32,586 nt of DNA. Source: an uncultured Prevotellaceae bacterium (GTDB lineage Bacteria; Bacteroidota; Bacteroidia; Bacteroidales; Bacteroidaceae). The notes under the pieces are model-generated. The model was not told the origin of the DNA, ran no database searches, and worked only from the letters and a program-made list of their open reading frames with translations. Location of the stretch: contig CADAOD010000035.1 of NCBI GenBank assembly GCA_902789415.1, forward strand, positions 1 to 32,586. The letters are read 5' to 3'. Shown in pieces: positions 7,176 through 15,325 of this stretch (positions are counted from its first letter, which is position 1; every line of letters begins with the position of its first letter). A program made the position numbers and the translations under genes.

Positions 7176-8896
7176 TTCTTCTCCTCCACTGGTACAAGAT
7201 ATTTGTCGCCGGTCTGCTTCAGCAGATCACGGGCATACTGCTCAGGATATCCTGGACGCTCCACACGAGCACCATGACCATAAGGTGTACGCTCGAATGT
7301 GCCGTTGGCATCTGTTGGCTTAATGGCCATATCGTTAAACTTCACAATCAGGAAGAAGGCCAGTTTCTGCCAGCGGGCAATCATCTCATCACCCTTCTTA
7401 CAACTGTAGTTGGTGAGGAATTTTACACGCTCCTCGGCAGTAGGCAATGCGAGAGCCTTAGCCTCGATCTCAGGCTGCAGCTGAGCATACGAAGCATCGA
7501 GCGAATCGCGAACAGCCTGCAGCGTGGGGAACAACTGTGAGTAACGTGGGTAAACCATATTGCTAACCCAGTTGCAAACCCAGAAAGCGTTGTCCATCGA
7601 GAAGGTTACATCATCGGCACCCTCCTCGGTAAAGCACTTGGGGCGACGTGTGATGCAAGAGTACATTGGTGTATAAGCCACCATGTTGCCATCGTCGTTA
7701 CCAAACCAGAAGCAAGCTCCAACCTCGCGAGGCATCCAGCTACGCATCTGTGAGATAAAGCTCCAAGCAGTCTGCTGTGTTGAGATAGGACGCTCGTTAA
7801 AAATCTCCTGCTCGCCCAACTTATATGAAAGAGGTGTTGGACGATATGGCATCTGATAGATACCACCACCGATATTGGTATCGAGAGCAAATGGTGTACC
7901 CTCATAGTGATCGCGCATAGCATCACGCAAATCCTGGATGGTTACCTTCTTGTTAGGGATAATCCAAAGTGGCATCTCCTTAACGTTTTTCTCCTTACCT
8001 GCTGCATAGGGAACATACTCCGAGAAATCGTCGGCAAAGCGATTGAAGAAGCTCCACACGCGAGCCTCACAGTAACGACGACCCGAGAAGTCGGGGGCTG
8101 CATAGGCTGCATTATAGCTAAAGTCGGCATCCTTTCCATCATACCAGCCCATAGCACGTGCATAGCTTACCACATTGCTTGAGCAAAGCATCAGGTTGGG
8201 AACAGGCTTCTTGCCGTTAACGGCATACTTCTTACCAAACAGGTCCTTCATCTTCACCTGTACATAGCGACCGTCCAAGAACTTGGTAATACGGCTCTGG
8301 TTAGCGTGAGCAGCTACAGCATTATCGGGAATGCGTACAGCTACCCAAACGGTGCGCTCCTTCGACTTAGTGCGATCAGGACCGCAGCCCATCATCTCCA
8401 GTATCCAAGCCTCGTCCTTATCGGCAACCGAGAAGGTCTCACCCTCAGAGCAGTAACCATACTGCTCTACAAGCGAAGTCATAATCTGCAGGGCCTGGCG
8501 AGCTGTCTTAGAACGCTGCAGGGCGATGTAGATGAGCGAACCATAATCGATAACACCTGTTGAGTCGGCCATCTCCTCGCGACCACCAAAGGTAGTCTCA
8601 CCGATAGTTACCTGCCACTCGTTAGAGTTACCAATCACATTATAGGTCTCGGCAGCTTCGGCTATCTCACCCAGATACTTATTTGTATCCCATTCAAACA
8701 CCTTACGCATATCGCCAGGCTGATGCTTGGCAGCTGGATAGTGATAGAGGGGCATAAATGCGCCATACGAGTCGGCATTATAAGTTACAAACACCGATCC
8801 GTCGGCGCTGGCTTTCTTGCCAACAATAAAGTTAGTACATGCCGATGCGCCCATTACGGCCATCAGCGCAATTGCTAGTATCAGTTTTCTTTTCAT
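7172..8896 (-). CDS. C69-family dipeptidase, exported
   Basis: A 574-residue peptidase of the C69 (PepD/Ntn-hydrolase) family, which cleaves dipeptides. I start at the ATG at 8896 because it gives a clean signal peptide (MKRKLILAIALMAVMGASA); an in-frame ATG at 8929 would add 11 residues ahead of it. The family nucleophile is C20 in C-T-N-F-I-V-G-K, followed by the typical A-S-x-D-G-S. It sits exactly where signal peptidase should cut, so export would expose the catalytic Cys as the new N-terminus. Other family text includes WQVTIGETTFGG and DEAWILEMMG. It lies downstream of nadC, with repeat copy A in between, and overlaps the HAD gene by 4 nt. Confidence 0.88.
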   Translation of the reverse strand: MKRKLILAIALMAVMGASACTNFIVGKKASADGSVFVTYNADSYGAFMPLYHYPAAKHQPGDMRKVFEWDTNKYLGEIAEAAETYNVIGNSNEWQVTIGETTFGGREEMADSTGVIDYGSLIYIALQRSKTARQALQIMTSLVEQYGYCSEGETFSVADKDEAWILEMMGCGPDRTKSKERTVWVAVRIPDNAVAAHANQSRITKFLDGRYVQVKMKDLFGKKYAVNGKKPVPNLMLCSSNVVSYARAMGWYDGKDADFSYNAAYAAPDFSGRRYCEARVWSFFNRFADDFSEYVPYAAGKEKNVKEMPLWIIPNKKVTIQDLRDAMRDHYEGTPFALDTNIGGGIYQMPYRPTPLSYKLGEQEIFNERPISTQQTAWSFISQMRSWMPREVGACFWFGNDDGNMVAYTPMYSCITRRPKCFTEEGADDVTFSMDNAFWVCNWVSNMVYPRYSQLFPTLQAVRDSLDASYAQLQPEIEAKALALPTAEERVKFLTNYSCKKGDEMIARWQKLAFFLIVKFNDMAIKPTDANGTFERTPYGHGARVERPGYPEQYARDLLKQTGDKYLVPVEEKK

Positions 8897-8924
8897 ATAC
8901 CTTAATATATTATATATATTTAAA

Positions 8925-9010
8925 AACACAGAGGTACAGAGATACAGAGGTTTTATTTTTTTTCGTTATCTTCCTAATAAAATAACTCTGTACCTCTGTA
9001 TCTCTGTGTT
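8925..9010 (-). repeat. Inverted-repeat element, copy A (ORF-less)
   Basis: Read on the minus strand, the 5' arm (9010-8986) is A plus the octamers ACACAGAG, ATACAGAG, GTACAGAG. The 3' arm (8949-8925) is its near inverse. Both arms are 25 of 25 identical to those around the GxxExxY gene at 14801-15305. The 36-nt core keeps the inner edges TTTTAT and ATAAAA but has no ORF. It starts 7 nt after the nadC stop and ends 28 nt before the dipeptidase start, so it would be a hairpin in the shared transcript. Confidence 0.85.
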
Positions 9011-9017
9011 TAAATTA

Positions 9018-9869
9018 TTATTCGCATGCTTTGAACGACATATCGAGGCCCTTAACAGAGTGTGTGAGTGCACCAACGCTAATGAAATCTACACCCTGCT
9101 CAGCATAATCGCGGATAGTATCAAAGGTGATACCGCCGCTCGATTCTGTCTCATAACGATGGTTGATAATATCAACCGCCTTCTTGGTATCGGGCACGCT
9201 GAAGTTATCGAGCATGATACGATCCACACCACCGTGATCCAGTACCTGCTGCAACTCATCGAACGAGCGAACCTCGATTTCGATCTTCAGGTTCAAGCCC
9301 TTATCTTCGAGATACTTATGGCAGCGATCGATAGCGTTTGTGATACCACCAGCAAAATCTACGTGATTATCCTTGAGCAGAATCATATCAAACAAACCGA
9401 TACGGTGATTGCAGCCACCACCAATCTTTACGGCCTGCTTCTCGAGCATACGCATACCAGGTGTGGTTTTACGGGTATCAAGCACACGGGTGTTGGTACC
9501 CTCCAAACGCTTAACATACTTATCAGTCATGGTGGCAATACCACTCATGCGCTGCATGATGTTCAGCATCAGACGCTCGGTCTGAAGCAGCGAACGGATT
9601 TTTCCTGAAACAATCATGGCGATATCGCCTTTTTTTACGCGGGTTCCATCCTGCATCAGCACCTCAACCTGCATGGTGGGATCGAAACGGTGGAACACTT
9701 CTTTTGCAATTTCTACTCCTGCCAAGATACCATCTTCCTTAATCAGCAGATGACTCTTACCCATTGCATCCTCGGGGATACAGCACAAAGTTGTGTGGTC
9801 GCCATCGCCTATATCTTCGGCAAACGACAGATCTATCAGCCTGTCAACCAATTCATCAACACTTAACAT
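9018..9869 (-). CDS. nadC: Nicotinate-nucleotide pyrophosphorylase (carboxylating)
   Basis: A 283-residue quinolinate phosphoribosyltransferase. It makes nicotinate mononucleotide from quinolinate and PRPP in de novo NAD synthesis, in the cytoplasm. Family landmarks are present: AEDIGDGDHTT near the N-terminus, MLNIMQRMSGIATMT, TRKTTPGMR, the GGGCNHRIGLFDMILLKDNH substrate-binding region, IEVR and DRIMLDN. Length is normal. No nadA or nadB lies nearby. It lies between the outer-membrane barrel gene (40 nt upstream) and the C69 dipeptidase, and is probably read through from cstA or a weak local promoter. Repeat copy A follows its stop. Confidence 0.95.
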   Translation of the reverse strand: MLSVDELVDRLIDLSFAEDIGDGDHTTLCCIPEDAMGKSHLLIKEDGILAGVEIAKEVFHRFDPTMQVEVLMQDGTRVKKGDIAMIVSGKIRSLLQTERLMLNIMQRMSGIATMTDKYVKRLEGTNTRVLDTRKTTPGMRMLEKQAVKIGGGCNHRIGLFDMILLKDNHVDFAGGITNAIDRCHKYLEDKGLNLKIEIEVRSFDELQQVLDHGGVDRIMLDNFSVPDTKKAVDIINHRYETESSGGITFDTIRDYAEQGVDFISVGALTHSVKGLDMSFKACE

Positions 9870-9909
9870 AAATACTTTAATTCTTTTTTATTTTTTTATT
9901 CTTTAATTC

Positions 9910-10413
9910 TTAAAAGTATATTCCAAATCCGATTCGCACGCCAAAACCTGAGTAGTCAGAATCCTTGGTGCTGTGCTCGTAATACACCTCGGGTTCAACA
10001 GTAAGCTTACCTGTAAGGAAATAAGCATAACCTACGCTCAGCTCTGGACGGAAATCGCTAAAATCGTCGCACTTTACATACTTGGCAGTAGCGCCAGCAT
10101 ACAAGCCGCAACTCTCAAAATAGTAGCGCAAGCCGGCACCAAGCTGTATAGCGTCAGGAAAATCGGTCTGAGCCTCGTACCCCAACTGTCCAACTACCAT
10201 CCAGTCGTCGGCCAGTAGATATCCAGCCTTAGCCTGCAGGTTCAGATTCCAGTCGGTACCCTTGTGGTAGCTCAAAGCGGCACCCGAAGTAGAAGCACCC
10301 ACATAGAACTTACCCTGAGTAAATACCTTTTCCGACTGGTTGAGGTACTGTGCGTTTGCACCGATTGCCATCATCAGGCCGATGGCAGCCATTATCAACT
10401 TTTTCATAATCAT
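9910..10413 (-). CDS. Small outer-membrane beta-barrel protein
   Basis: A 167-residue protein with a signal peptide ending IGANA before Q. The mature chain alternates in the way of an eight-strand OmpA/OmpX-type barrel and ends in an aromatic strand (GVRIGFGIYF). No function can be assigned. The first ATG at 10413 gives a TAATG overlap with the cstA stop. The second ATG, two codons later (10407), gives a more usual signal peptide and may be the real start. Either way it follows cstA directly and is probably co-transcribed with it. Confidence 0.8.
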   Translation of the reverse strand: MIMKKLIMAAIGLMMAIGANAQYLNQSEKVFTQGKFYVGASTSGAALSYHKGTDWNLNLQAKAGYLLADDWMVVGQLGYEAQTDFPDAIQLGAGLRYYFESCGLYAGATAKYVKCDDFSDFRPELSVGYAYFLTGKLTVEPEVYYEHSTKDSDYSGFGVRIGFGIYF

Positions 10414-11873
10414 TACTGTTTTAAGTTATTATTCTTTCGATACCATAATACAAACCAAACGATAGCTGCACCTAAACATGCAATGCCATAAGGATAACCA
10501 TCATCGCCAAGACCCAAGAACTGCTTCGACACGAAGAAATAGGTAGAGCAAACGGTAGTCATAAATAAGGCTGGAATCAGGGTAAGCCAGTAACACTTCT
10601 GGTTGCGAACCAGATAAACGGTGATGGTCCAGAGTGTAAATACGCTGAGTGCCTGATTACTCCATCCAAAGTACTGCCAGATAGTATTAAATCCGTCGGG
10701 ATTCTCAATCTGCCAAACCAGCATGGCGATAGATATGGCGAACAAAGGGATACAGATAAGCAAGCGCTTAGGGATGGGACGCTGATCCATCTTTAACCAC
10801 TCGGCTACAATCAGTCGTGCCGAACGGAAAGCAGTATCACCCGATGTGATAGGTGCAGCCACTACTCCTAACATTGCTAAAATGGCACCAACCACACCCA
10901 ACCACTCGTTGCAAACCAAGTGTACTACAGCTGGAGCCGAAGTATGGAATCCGGCTGTAGCCTGCTCAATCAGGGTGTAACCAGGAGCGGGATTGCCATA
11001 GAAGAACCACGATGCAACTGTAGCCCATATAAGCGCTACAACACCCTCGGTAATCATGGCGCCGTAGAAGATGGGGCGACCCATTTTCTCGCTCTTCACG
11101 CAACGGGCCATCAGCGGACTCTGTGTAGCATGGAAACCTGAGATAGCACCACAGGCAATGGTGATAAACAAGGCTGGGAAGATGTTATCCTTCCAATTAT
11201 CAGGCTCGGTAGCAGCACCCATATTATAAAGACTGTTCCAGAGCTCGGGCACAGTGGGCCAATGCAGGAACAACCACACCATCAGCGCACCTGCCATGAA
11301 CAGCAGCGAGAAAGCAAACAGGGGATAGACCTTGCCTATAATCTTGTCAATAGGCAGCATGGTGGCAATGACATAATAGCTAAAAATGATGATAATCCAC
11401 ATAAGGGTGTCACCACCTATAGAATGCAGAATCTCGGCTGGCGAATAGACAAACACCGCACCTACTATAATGAGCAGCAGCACGGTGAACACCAGCATGA
11501 TATTCTTGGTGGTCTTGCCCAGATACTGACCGATGAGTTCCGGCAGACCTGCACCATCATGACGCATAGACAGCATGCCCGACAGATAATCGTGGGTGGC
11601 ACCGGCAAAAATACAACCAAAAACAATCCACAGATAGGCTACCGGACCGAACTTGGCACCCATGATAGCACCAAAGATAGGACCTGTGCCTGCAATGTTG
11701 AGAAACTGGATCATGAAGATTTTCCAGGATGGCAGCACTATAAAATCCAGACCGTCGGCCTTGGCAACAGCTGGCGTCACACGATCATCGGGACCGAATA
11801 CACGCTCCACGAATCTACCATAGAACAAGTAGCCCAATACAAGAGCTACAAGACTCAATACAAATGAAATCAT
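10413..11873 (-). CDS. cstA: Carbon starvation protein CstA family, peptide/pyruvate transporter
   Basis: A 486-residue polytopic inner-membrane protein of the CstA family, which imports peptides or pyruvate. The family core is visible: GPIFGAIMGAKFGPVAYLWIVFG near residues 64-86, then the HDYLSGMLSMRHDG loop and repeated hydrophobic segments to the C-terminus. It is shorter than the roughly 700-residue enterobacterial protein but fits the compact form found in Bacteroidetes. Upstream on the minus strand is a perfect -7 box TACTTTTG (11907-11914). It heads the leftward series with the barrel protein and nadC, and is divergent from the GHL10-like gene. Confidence 0.9.
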   Translation of the reverse strand: MISFVLSLVALVLGYLFYGRFVERVFGPDDRVTPAVAKADGLDFIVLPSWKIFMIQFLNIAGTGPIFGAIMGAKFGPVAYLWIVFGCIFAGATHDYLSGMLSMRHDGAGLPELIGQYLGKTTKNIMLVFTVLLLIIVGAVFVYSPAEILHSIGGDTLMWIIIIFSYYVIATMLPIDKIIGKVYPLFAFSLLFMAGALMVWLFLHWPTVPELWNSLYNMGAATEPDNWKDNIFPALFITIACGAISGFHATQSPLMARCVKSEKMGRPIFYGAMITEGVVALIWATVASWFFYGNPAPGYTLIEQATAGFHTSAPAVVHLVCNEWLGVVGAILAMLGVVAAPITSGDTAFRSARLIVAEWLKMDQRPIPKRLLICIPLFAISIAMLVWQIENPDGFNTIWQYFGWSNQALSVFTLWTITVYLVRNQKCYWLTLIPALFMTTVCSTYFFVSKQFLGLGDDGYPYGIACLGAAIVWFVLWYRKNNNLKQ

Positions 11874-11906
11874 CTTTCTTTAGCTATTTTTAGAATTATT
11901 TTTGTG

Positions 11907-11914
11907 CAAAAGTA
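11907..11914 (-). promoter_or_regulatory. -7 element for cstA
   Basis: TACTTTTG on the minus strand, 34 nt before the cstA ATG. No good -33 TTTG is seen at the expected distance, so the promoter call rests on the -7 box and position. Confidence 0.45.
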
Positions 11915-11923
11915 GTGTTTTTA

Positions 11924-11954
11924 TTTGAGAAATGAAAAAAATAAAGTAACTTTG
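11924..11954 (+). promoter_or_regulatory. Promoter of GHL10-like gene
   Basis: -33 TTTG (11924-11927), 19-nt spacer, -7 TAACTTTG (11947-11954) followed by CACC. Expected start near 11961, leaving only about 20 nt before the TTG start codon, which supports that start. Confidence 0.75.
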
Positions 11955-11982
11955 CACCAAAATTATCAAAAAAAATATCATT

Positions 11983-13449
11983 TTGAAGACAATTATACAT
12001 ATTTTCGTACTTTTAGCACTTGTGCTAAGTACCAAAGCGAGCACGCCGAAACATGAAGTAAGAGCCGTTTGGCTTACCACCATCGGGGGAATCGACTGGC
12101 CTCACTCCTACTCTACAACTACCCAGCAGCGAGAGTTGATATCGATTCTCGACCAACTGCAGCAGGCTGGTATCAACACCGTACTCATCCAAACCCGAGT
12201 GCGCGCTACCACGATTTTCCCTACCAACATCGAACCTTGGGACGGTTGTATTACAGGTCACCCAGGCAAATCGCCAGGTTACGATCCGTTGCAGTTCTGC
12301 ATTAACGAGTGCCATCGTCGCGGTATGGAGTGCCACGCTTGGATTGTTACCATACCTGTAGGCAAGTGGAATGGTACAGGCTGCAAGCAGCTCCGCCAGA
12401 AATACCCATCGCTCATCCGTAAGATTGGCGACGAGGGATATATGGATCCCGAGATGCCGCAAACGGGCGATTATCTGGCTAAGTTCTGTGCCGAAGTAAC
12501 CCGCAATTACGATGTTGACGGCATCCATCTGGATTACATCCGATACCCCGAAACATGGAAGCTGAAGGTGTCGCGCACGCAAGGCCGACAGTATATCACC
12601 GACATCGTTCGCAAGATTAATCGCGCAGTTAAAGATTTAAAACCATGGATTAAGCTATCTTGCTCGCCCATAGGCAAATACGACGACCTAACCAGATACA
12701 AAAGTTCAGGTTGGAACGCAAACACTACCGTGTGTCAGGATGCCCAAGGTTGGCTGCGCGACGGACTGATGGATGCCCTCTTCCCTATGATGTATTTTCA
12801 GGGCAACAACTTCTTTCCCTTTGCGGTTGATTGGCAGGAGCACAGCTACGGACGTATGGTAGTTCCAGGCTTGGCCGTTTACATGATGCACCCTCGCGAA
12901 AAGAACTGGAATCTGGATGTGATTACCCGCGAGATGAGCGTGTTGCGCCAGCTTGGTTTGGGATACACTTTCTTCCGCAGCAAGTTCTTTACCGATAATA
13001 CCAAAGGCATCTACGATTTCACCCGCGATTTCAATATCGTACCAGCCCTCGTTCCACCTATGACGTGGGCGGGTAAGCAGGCCCCATCGACTGCTAACCA
13101 CTTGCAGCTAAAACGCGGTATGGTCAACGATATGATTTCGTGGCAGAAGGCCACCGACAATTCGGGCGCCGACTACCTATTATATAATGTCTATGCCTCG
13201 GAAACACTTCCCGTCGACGTGAACAATCCAGAGAATCTGATTGCTACCCGCCAGCGCGAGTTATCAATCACGGTACCTCATAAGGGGCGCAACCTGTATT
13301 ACGCTGTTACAGCAATGAATCGTTATGGCATGGAGAGCGAGGCAGCATGCATTCCTACAGCAATGGGACCTCAAGGTAGCAATCGCTTCGATTTTCGCGA
13401 GCTAATCATGGGAAATAAGCTAAAAAAGTACAAATCGACAAAGAAATGA
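11983..13449 (+). CDS. Secreted GHL10/DUF187 glycoside-hydrolase-like protein
   Basis: A 488-residue exported protein of the family-10-like glycosyl hydrolase group (DUF187/GHL10). The start is a TTG at 11983: no in-frame ATG lies upstream after the promoter, and TTG-AAG-ACA gives a good signal peptide (MKTIIHIFVLLALVLSTKAS). The TIM-barrel domain spans about residues 24-350, with E-V-R-A-V-W-L-T-T, GINTVLIQTRVRA, WIVTIPVG and VDGIHLDYIRYP visible. A fibronectin-III-like tail follows (about 375-475). Substrate is unknown; related proteins are linked to cell wall or polysaccharide turnover. It precedes uxuA in the same direction, but uxuA has its own -7 box. Confidence 0.82.
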   Translation: MKTIIHIFVLLALVLSTKASTPKHEVRAVWLTTIGGIDWPHSYSTTTQQRELISILDQLQQAGINTVLIQTRVRATTIFPTNIEPWDGCITGHPGKSPGYDPLQFCINECHRRGMECHAWIVTIPVGKWNGTGCKQLRQKYPSLIRKIGDEGYMDPEMPQTGDYLAKFCAEVTRNYDVDGIHLDYIRYPETWKLKVSRTQGRQYITDIVRKINRAVKDLKPWIKLSCSPIGKYDDLTRYKSSGWNANTTVCQDAQGWLRDGLMDALFPMMYFQGNNFFPFAVDWQEHSYGRMVVPGLAVYMMHPREKNWNLDVITREMSVLRQLGLGYTFFRSKFFTDNTKGIYDFTRDFNIVPALVPPMTWAGKQAPSTANHLQLKRGMVNDMISWQKATDNSGADYLLYNVYASETLPVDVNNPENLIATRQRELSITVPHKGRNLYYAVTAMNRYGMESEAACIPTAMGPQGSNRFDFRELIMGNKLKKYKSTKK

Positions 13450-13464
13450 GCTAAAAACACAACC

Positions 13465-13491
13465 TTGTTTGCCGATAATTGCGTAATTTTG
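13465..13491 (+). promoter_or_regulatory. Promoter of uxuA
   Basis: A perfect -7 TAATTTTG (13484-13491) lies 41 nt before the ATG. The -33 side is weak: TTG at 13465-13467 with a 16-nt spacer. Confidence 0.5.
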
Positions 13492-13532
13492 CAGCATCAA
13501 AAAAAATAGCAAATCTAAAAATATAACTAATT

Positions 13533-14786
13533 ATGGAAAGAACTTGGAGATGGTTTGGCAAGAAGGACAAGATTACTCTTGCACAACTGAGACAAATCGG
13601 TGTTGAGGGCATTGTTACCGCTCTGCACGATGTACCCCTTGGCGAAGTTTGGACTCGCGAAAAAATTCGCGACCTGCGCGAGTACATAGAGAGCTACGGT
13701 ATGCGCTGGAGCGTAGTTGAATCACTGCCCGTTGTTGAGACAATCAAATACGGTGGTCCCGATCGCGATCACCAGATCGAGGTTTACAAAGAGAGTCTGC
13801 GTAACCTTGCTGCCGAAGGCATCCACTGCATCTGCTACAACTTTATGCCCGTATTAGACTGGGCCCGCACCGACTTGTTCCACGACAACCCCAACGGTGC
13901 CACTAACCTCTATTTCAACTATGCCGAATTTGCTTATTTCGACATTTATATCTTGAAGCGTCCAGGCGCTCGCGAGGAATGGGAGAAGTTCCAGTTCCCC
14001 GAGGGATGGGGCAAGGGCCGCAGCGTCATCGCTGAGTGCGACGAGCTGGCTAAGACCATGACACCCGAGAAGGACCACAAGCTGGTTGAGAATATTGTGA
14101 TTAAGACTCAGGGATTCGTAAGCGGTAACTTCAGCGAGAACGACGAGGCTCCTGTACAGAAGTTCCGCGAGTTCCTCGATCTGTATAAGGGCATCGATAA
14201 GGCTAAGCTGCGTGCCAACATGAAGTACTTCCTCGAGGCTATCATGCCTGTTTGCGAAGAGTGCAACATGAACATGTGTGTTCACCCCGACGATCCCCCT
14301 ATCGAGATTCTGGGCTTGCCTCGTATCGTTCGCACCGAGGAGGATATCCAGTGGTTCCTGGATGCTGTGCCCAACAAGCATAACGGACTCACCTTCTGTG
14401 CTGGTTCGCTCTCTGCTGGCGCTTATAACAATGTGGTTGAGTTGGCTAAGAAGTTTGCCTCTCGCACACACTTTGTTCACCTGCGTTCATGCCACATCTT
14501 CCCCAATGGCGACTTTACTGAGGCCTCTCACCTGGGCGGTCGTGCCGACCTGATTGAGCTGTGTCGTATCTTCGAGAAGGAGAACCCAGAATTGCCTATG
14601 CGTGTGGATCATGGTATGACCTTTACCGATGAGCCTGGTGGAATTATGGACGAGAGCAGTCACGGTCACAATGCCGGTTACACTCTCTTGGGTCGTATGT
14701 TCGCCCTCGGTCAGGTACAGGGTATCCTCGCCACCGTTGATCGCGAATTAGGCATCGAATATAAACAACCCGGATTCTTTGATTAA
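13533..14786 (+). CDS. uxuA: Mannonate dehydratase
   Basis: A 417-residue mannonate dehydratase. It removes water from D-mannonate to give 2-keto-3-deoxygluconate in the glucuronate branch of uronate catabolism. The family opening (TWRWFGKKDKITLAQLRQIGVEGIVTALHDVP) is intact, with further landmarks CVHPDDPP, HFVHLRS and the metal/base region RVDHGMTF. Length is slightly above the enterobacterial form, as is usual in Bacteroidetes. It precedes uxuB, the enzyme that makes its substrate, but the GxxExxY repeat element now separates them. It fits metabolically with the kdgF and susCD genes about 10 kb to the left. Confidence 0.95.
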   Translation: MERTWRWFGKKDKITLAQLRQIGVEGIVTALHDVPLGEVWTREKIRDLREYIESYGMRWSVVESLPVVETIKYGGPDRDHQIEVYKESLRNLAAEGIHCICYNFMPVLDWARTDLFHDNPNGATNLYFNYAEFAYFDIYILKRPGAREEWEKFQFPEGWGKGRSVIAECDELAKTMTPEKDHKLVENIVIKTQGFVSGNFSENDEAPVQKFREFLDLYKGIDKAKLRANMKYFLEAIMPVCEECNMNMCVHPDDPPIEILGLPRIVRTEEDIQWFLDAVPNKHNGLTFCAGSLSAGAYNNVVELAKKFASRTHFVHLRSCHIFPNGDFTEASHLGGRADLIELCRIFEKENPELPMRVDHGMTFTDEPGGIMDESSHGHNAGYTLLGRMFALGQVQGILATVDRELGIEYKQPGFFD

Positions 14787-14800
14787 ATCAATTTATTTTA

Positions 14801-15305
14801 AACACAGAGATACAGAGGTACAGAGGTTTTATGAACGAGATGAGAGACTTGTCGAAAGAAGATTTAAATGAACTAAATGCTCTTACCAAAAAGATCATTG
14901 GCGCAGCAATCGAAGTACACAAGGAGATTGGCCCGGGACTTTTGGAATCAGCATATGAGTTTTGCTTAAAGGCAGAACTTGAAAAACAAGGTCTCATTGT
15001 CAAGACACAAATTGATCTGCCTCTTTACTACAAAGGTATTCCTACAGGAAAGTTCTATAGAATTGACATGCTTGTAGAGGATAAGGTTATCATTGAGTTG
15101 AAAGCTGTCGAGGCACTTCTGCCTATCCACGAAGTTCAGCTTGTTACATATCTTAAACTAACAAACAAGAGCATCGGACTACTCATCAACTTTAATGTAC
15201 CAGTACTTAAAGATGGTATAAAACGAAAAATCAATGCACATCTTGAGTATACCGGCATCAAACCCATAAGAGAATAAAAACTCTGTATCTCTGTACCTCT
15301 GTGTT
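14801..15305 (+). mobile_element. Inverted-repeat element, copy B, carrying GxxExxY gene
   Basis: A 505-bp unit bounded by 25-nt arms. The 5' arm (14801-14825) is A plus the octamers ACACAGAG, ATACAGAG, GTACAGAG; the 3' arm (15281-15305) is inverse except at two positions. The ORF begins 5 nt inside the left arm and its stop is 3 nt before the right arm, so the unit is arm-gene-arm with nothing spare. Copies A and C have the same arms without the gene. I see no convincing target duplication and no transposase, so the means of spread is unknown. Confidence 0.7.
14831..15277 (+). CDS. GxxExxY protein, PD-(D/E)XK nuclease-like
   Basis: A 148-residue protein of the GxxExxY family, named after G36-L-L-E39-S-A-Y42 here. 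The family is placed in the PD-(D/E)XK nuclease superfamily, and the pattern is complete: helix with E39, then D79, then E89-L-K91 on the next strand, and Q103-x3-Y107 as the following helix motif. The predicted active site therefore looks intact. No signal peptide. No biological role is established that I know of. The ATG overlaps the repeat edge (GGTTTTATG), and the ATG at 14840 (Met4) is an alternative. The gene splits uxuA from uxuB and has nothing to do with uronates; it looks like inserted cargo or the engine of the repeat family. Confidence 0.88.
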   Translation: MNEMRDLSKEDLNELNALTKKIIGAAIEVHKEIGPGLLESAYEFCLKAELEKQGLIVKTQIDLPLYYKGIPTGKFYRIDMLVEDKVIIELKAVEALLPIHEVQLVTYLKLTNKSIGLLINFNVPVLKDGIKRKINAHLEYTGIKPIRE

Positions 15306-15325
15306 GAATAAAAATAATAAAGAGT

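Noticed and set aside
8897-8929. Upstream ATG for the C69 dipeptidase
   Set aside because: It would place 11 residues before an otherwise standard signal peptide; the ATG at 8896 is preferred.
8911-9020. CRISPR-like reading of the ACAGAG octamer arrays
   Set aside because: The units are contiguous 8-mers with no spacers, and no cas genes are present.
9018-9608. Plus-strand ORF across copy A and nadC (8817-9608)
   Set aside because: It runs through the repeat and the reverse of a clear nadC; its sequence shows no domain.
14795-15312. Target-site duplication around the GxxExxY element
   Set aside because: Flanks are AT-rich; only copy A shows a possible TAAA on both sides and copies B and C show none, so no duplication is claimed.
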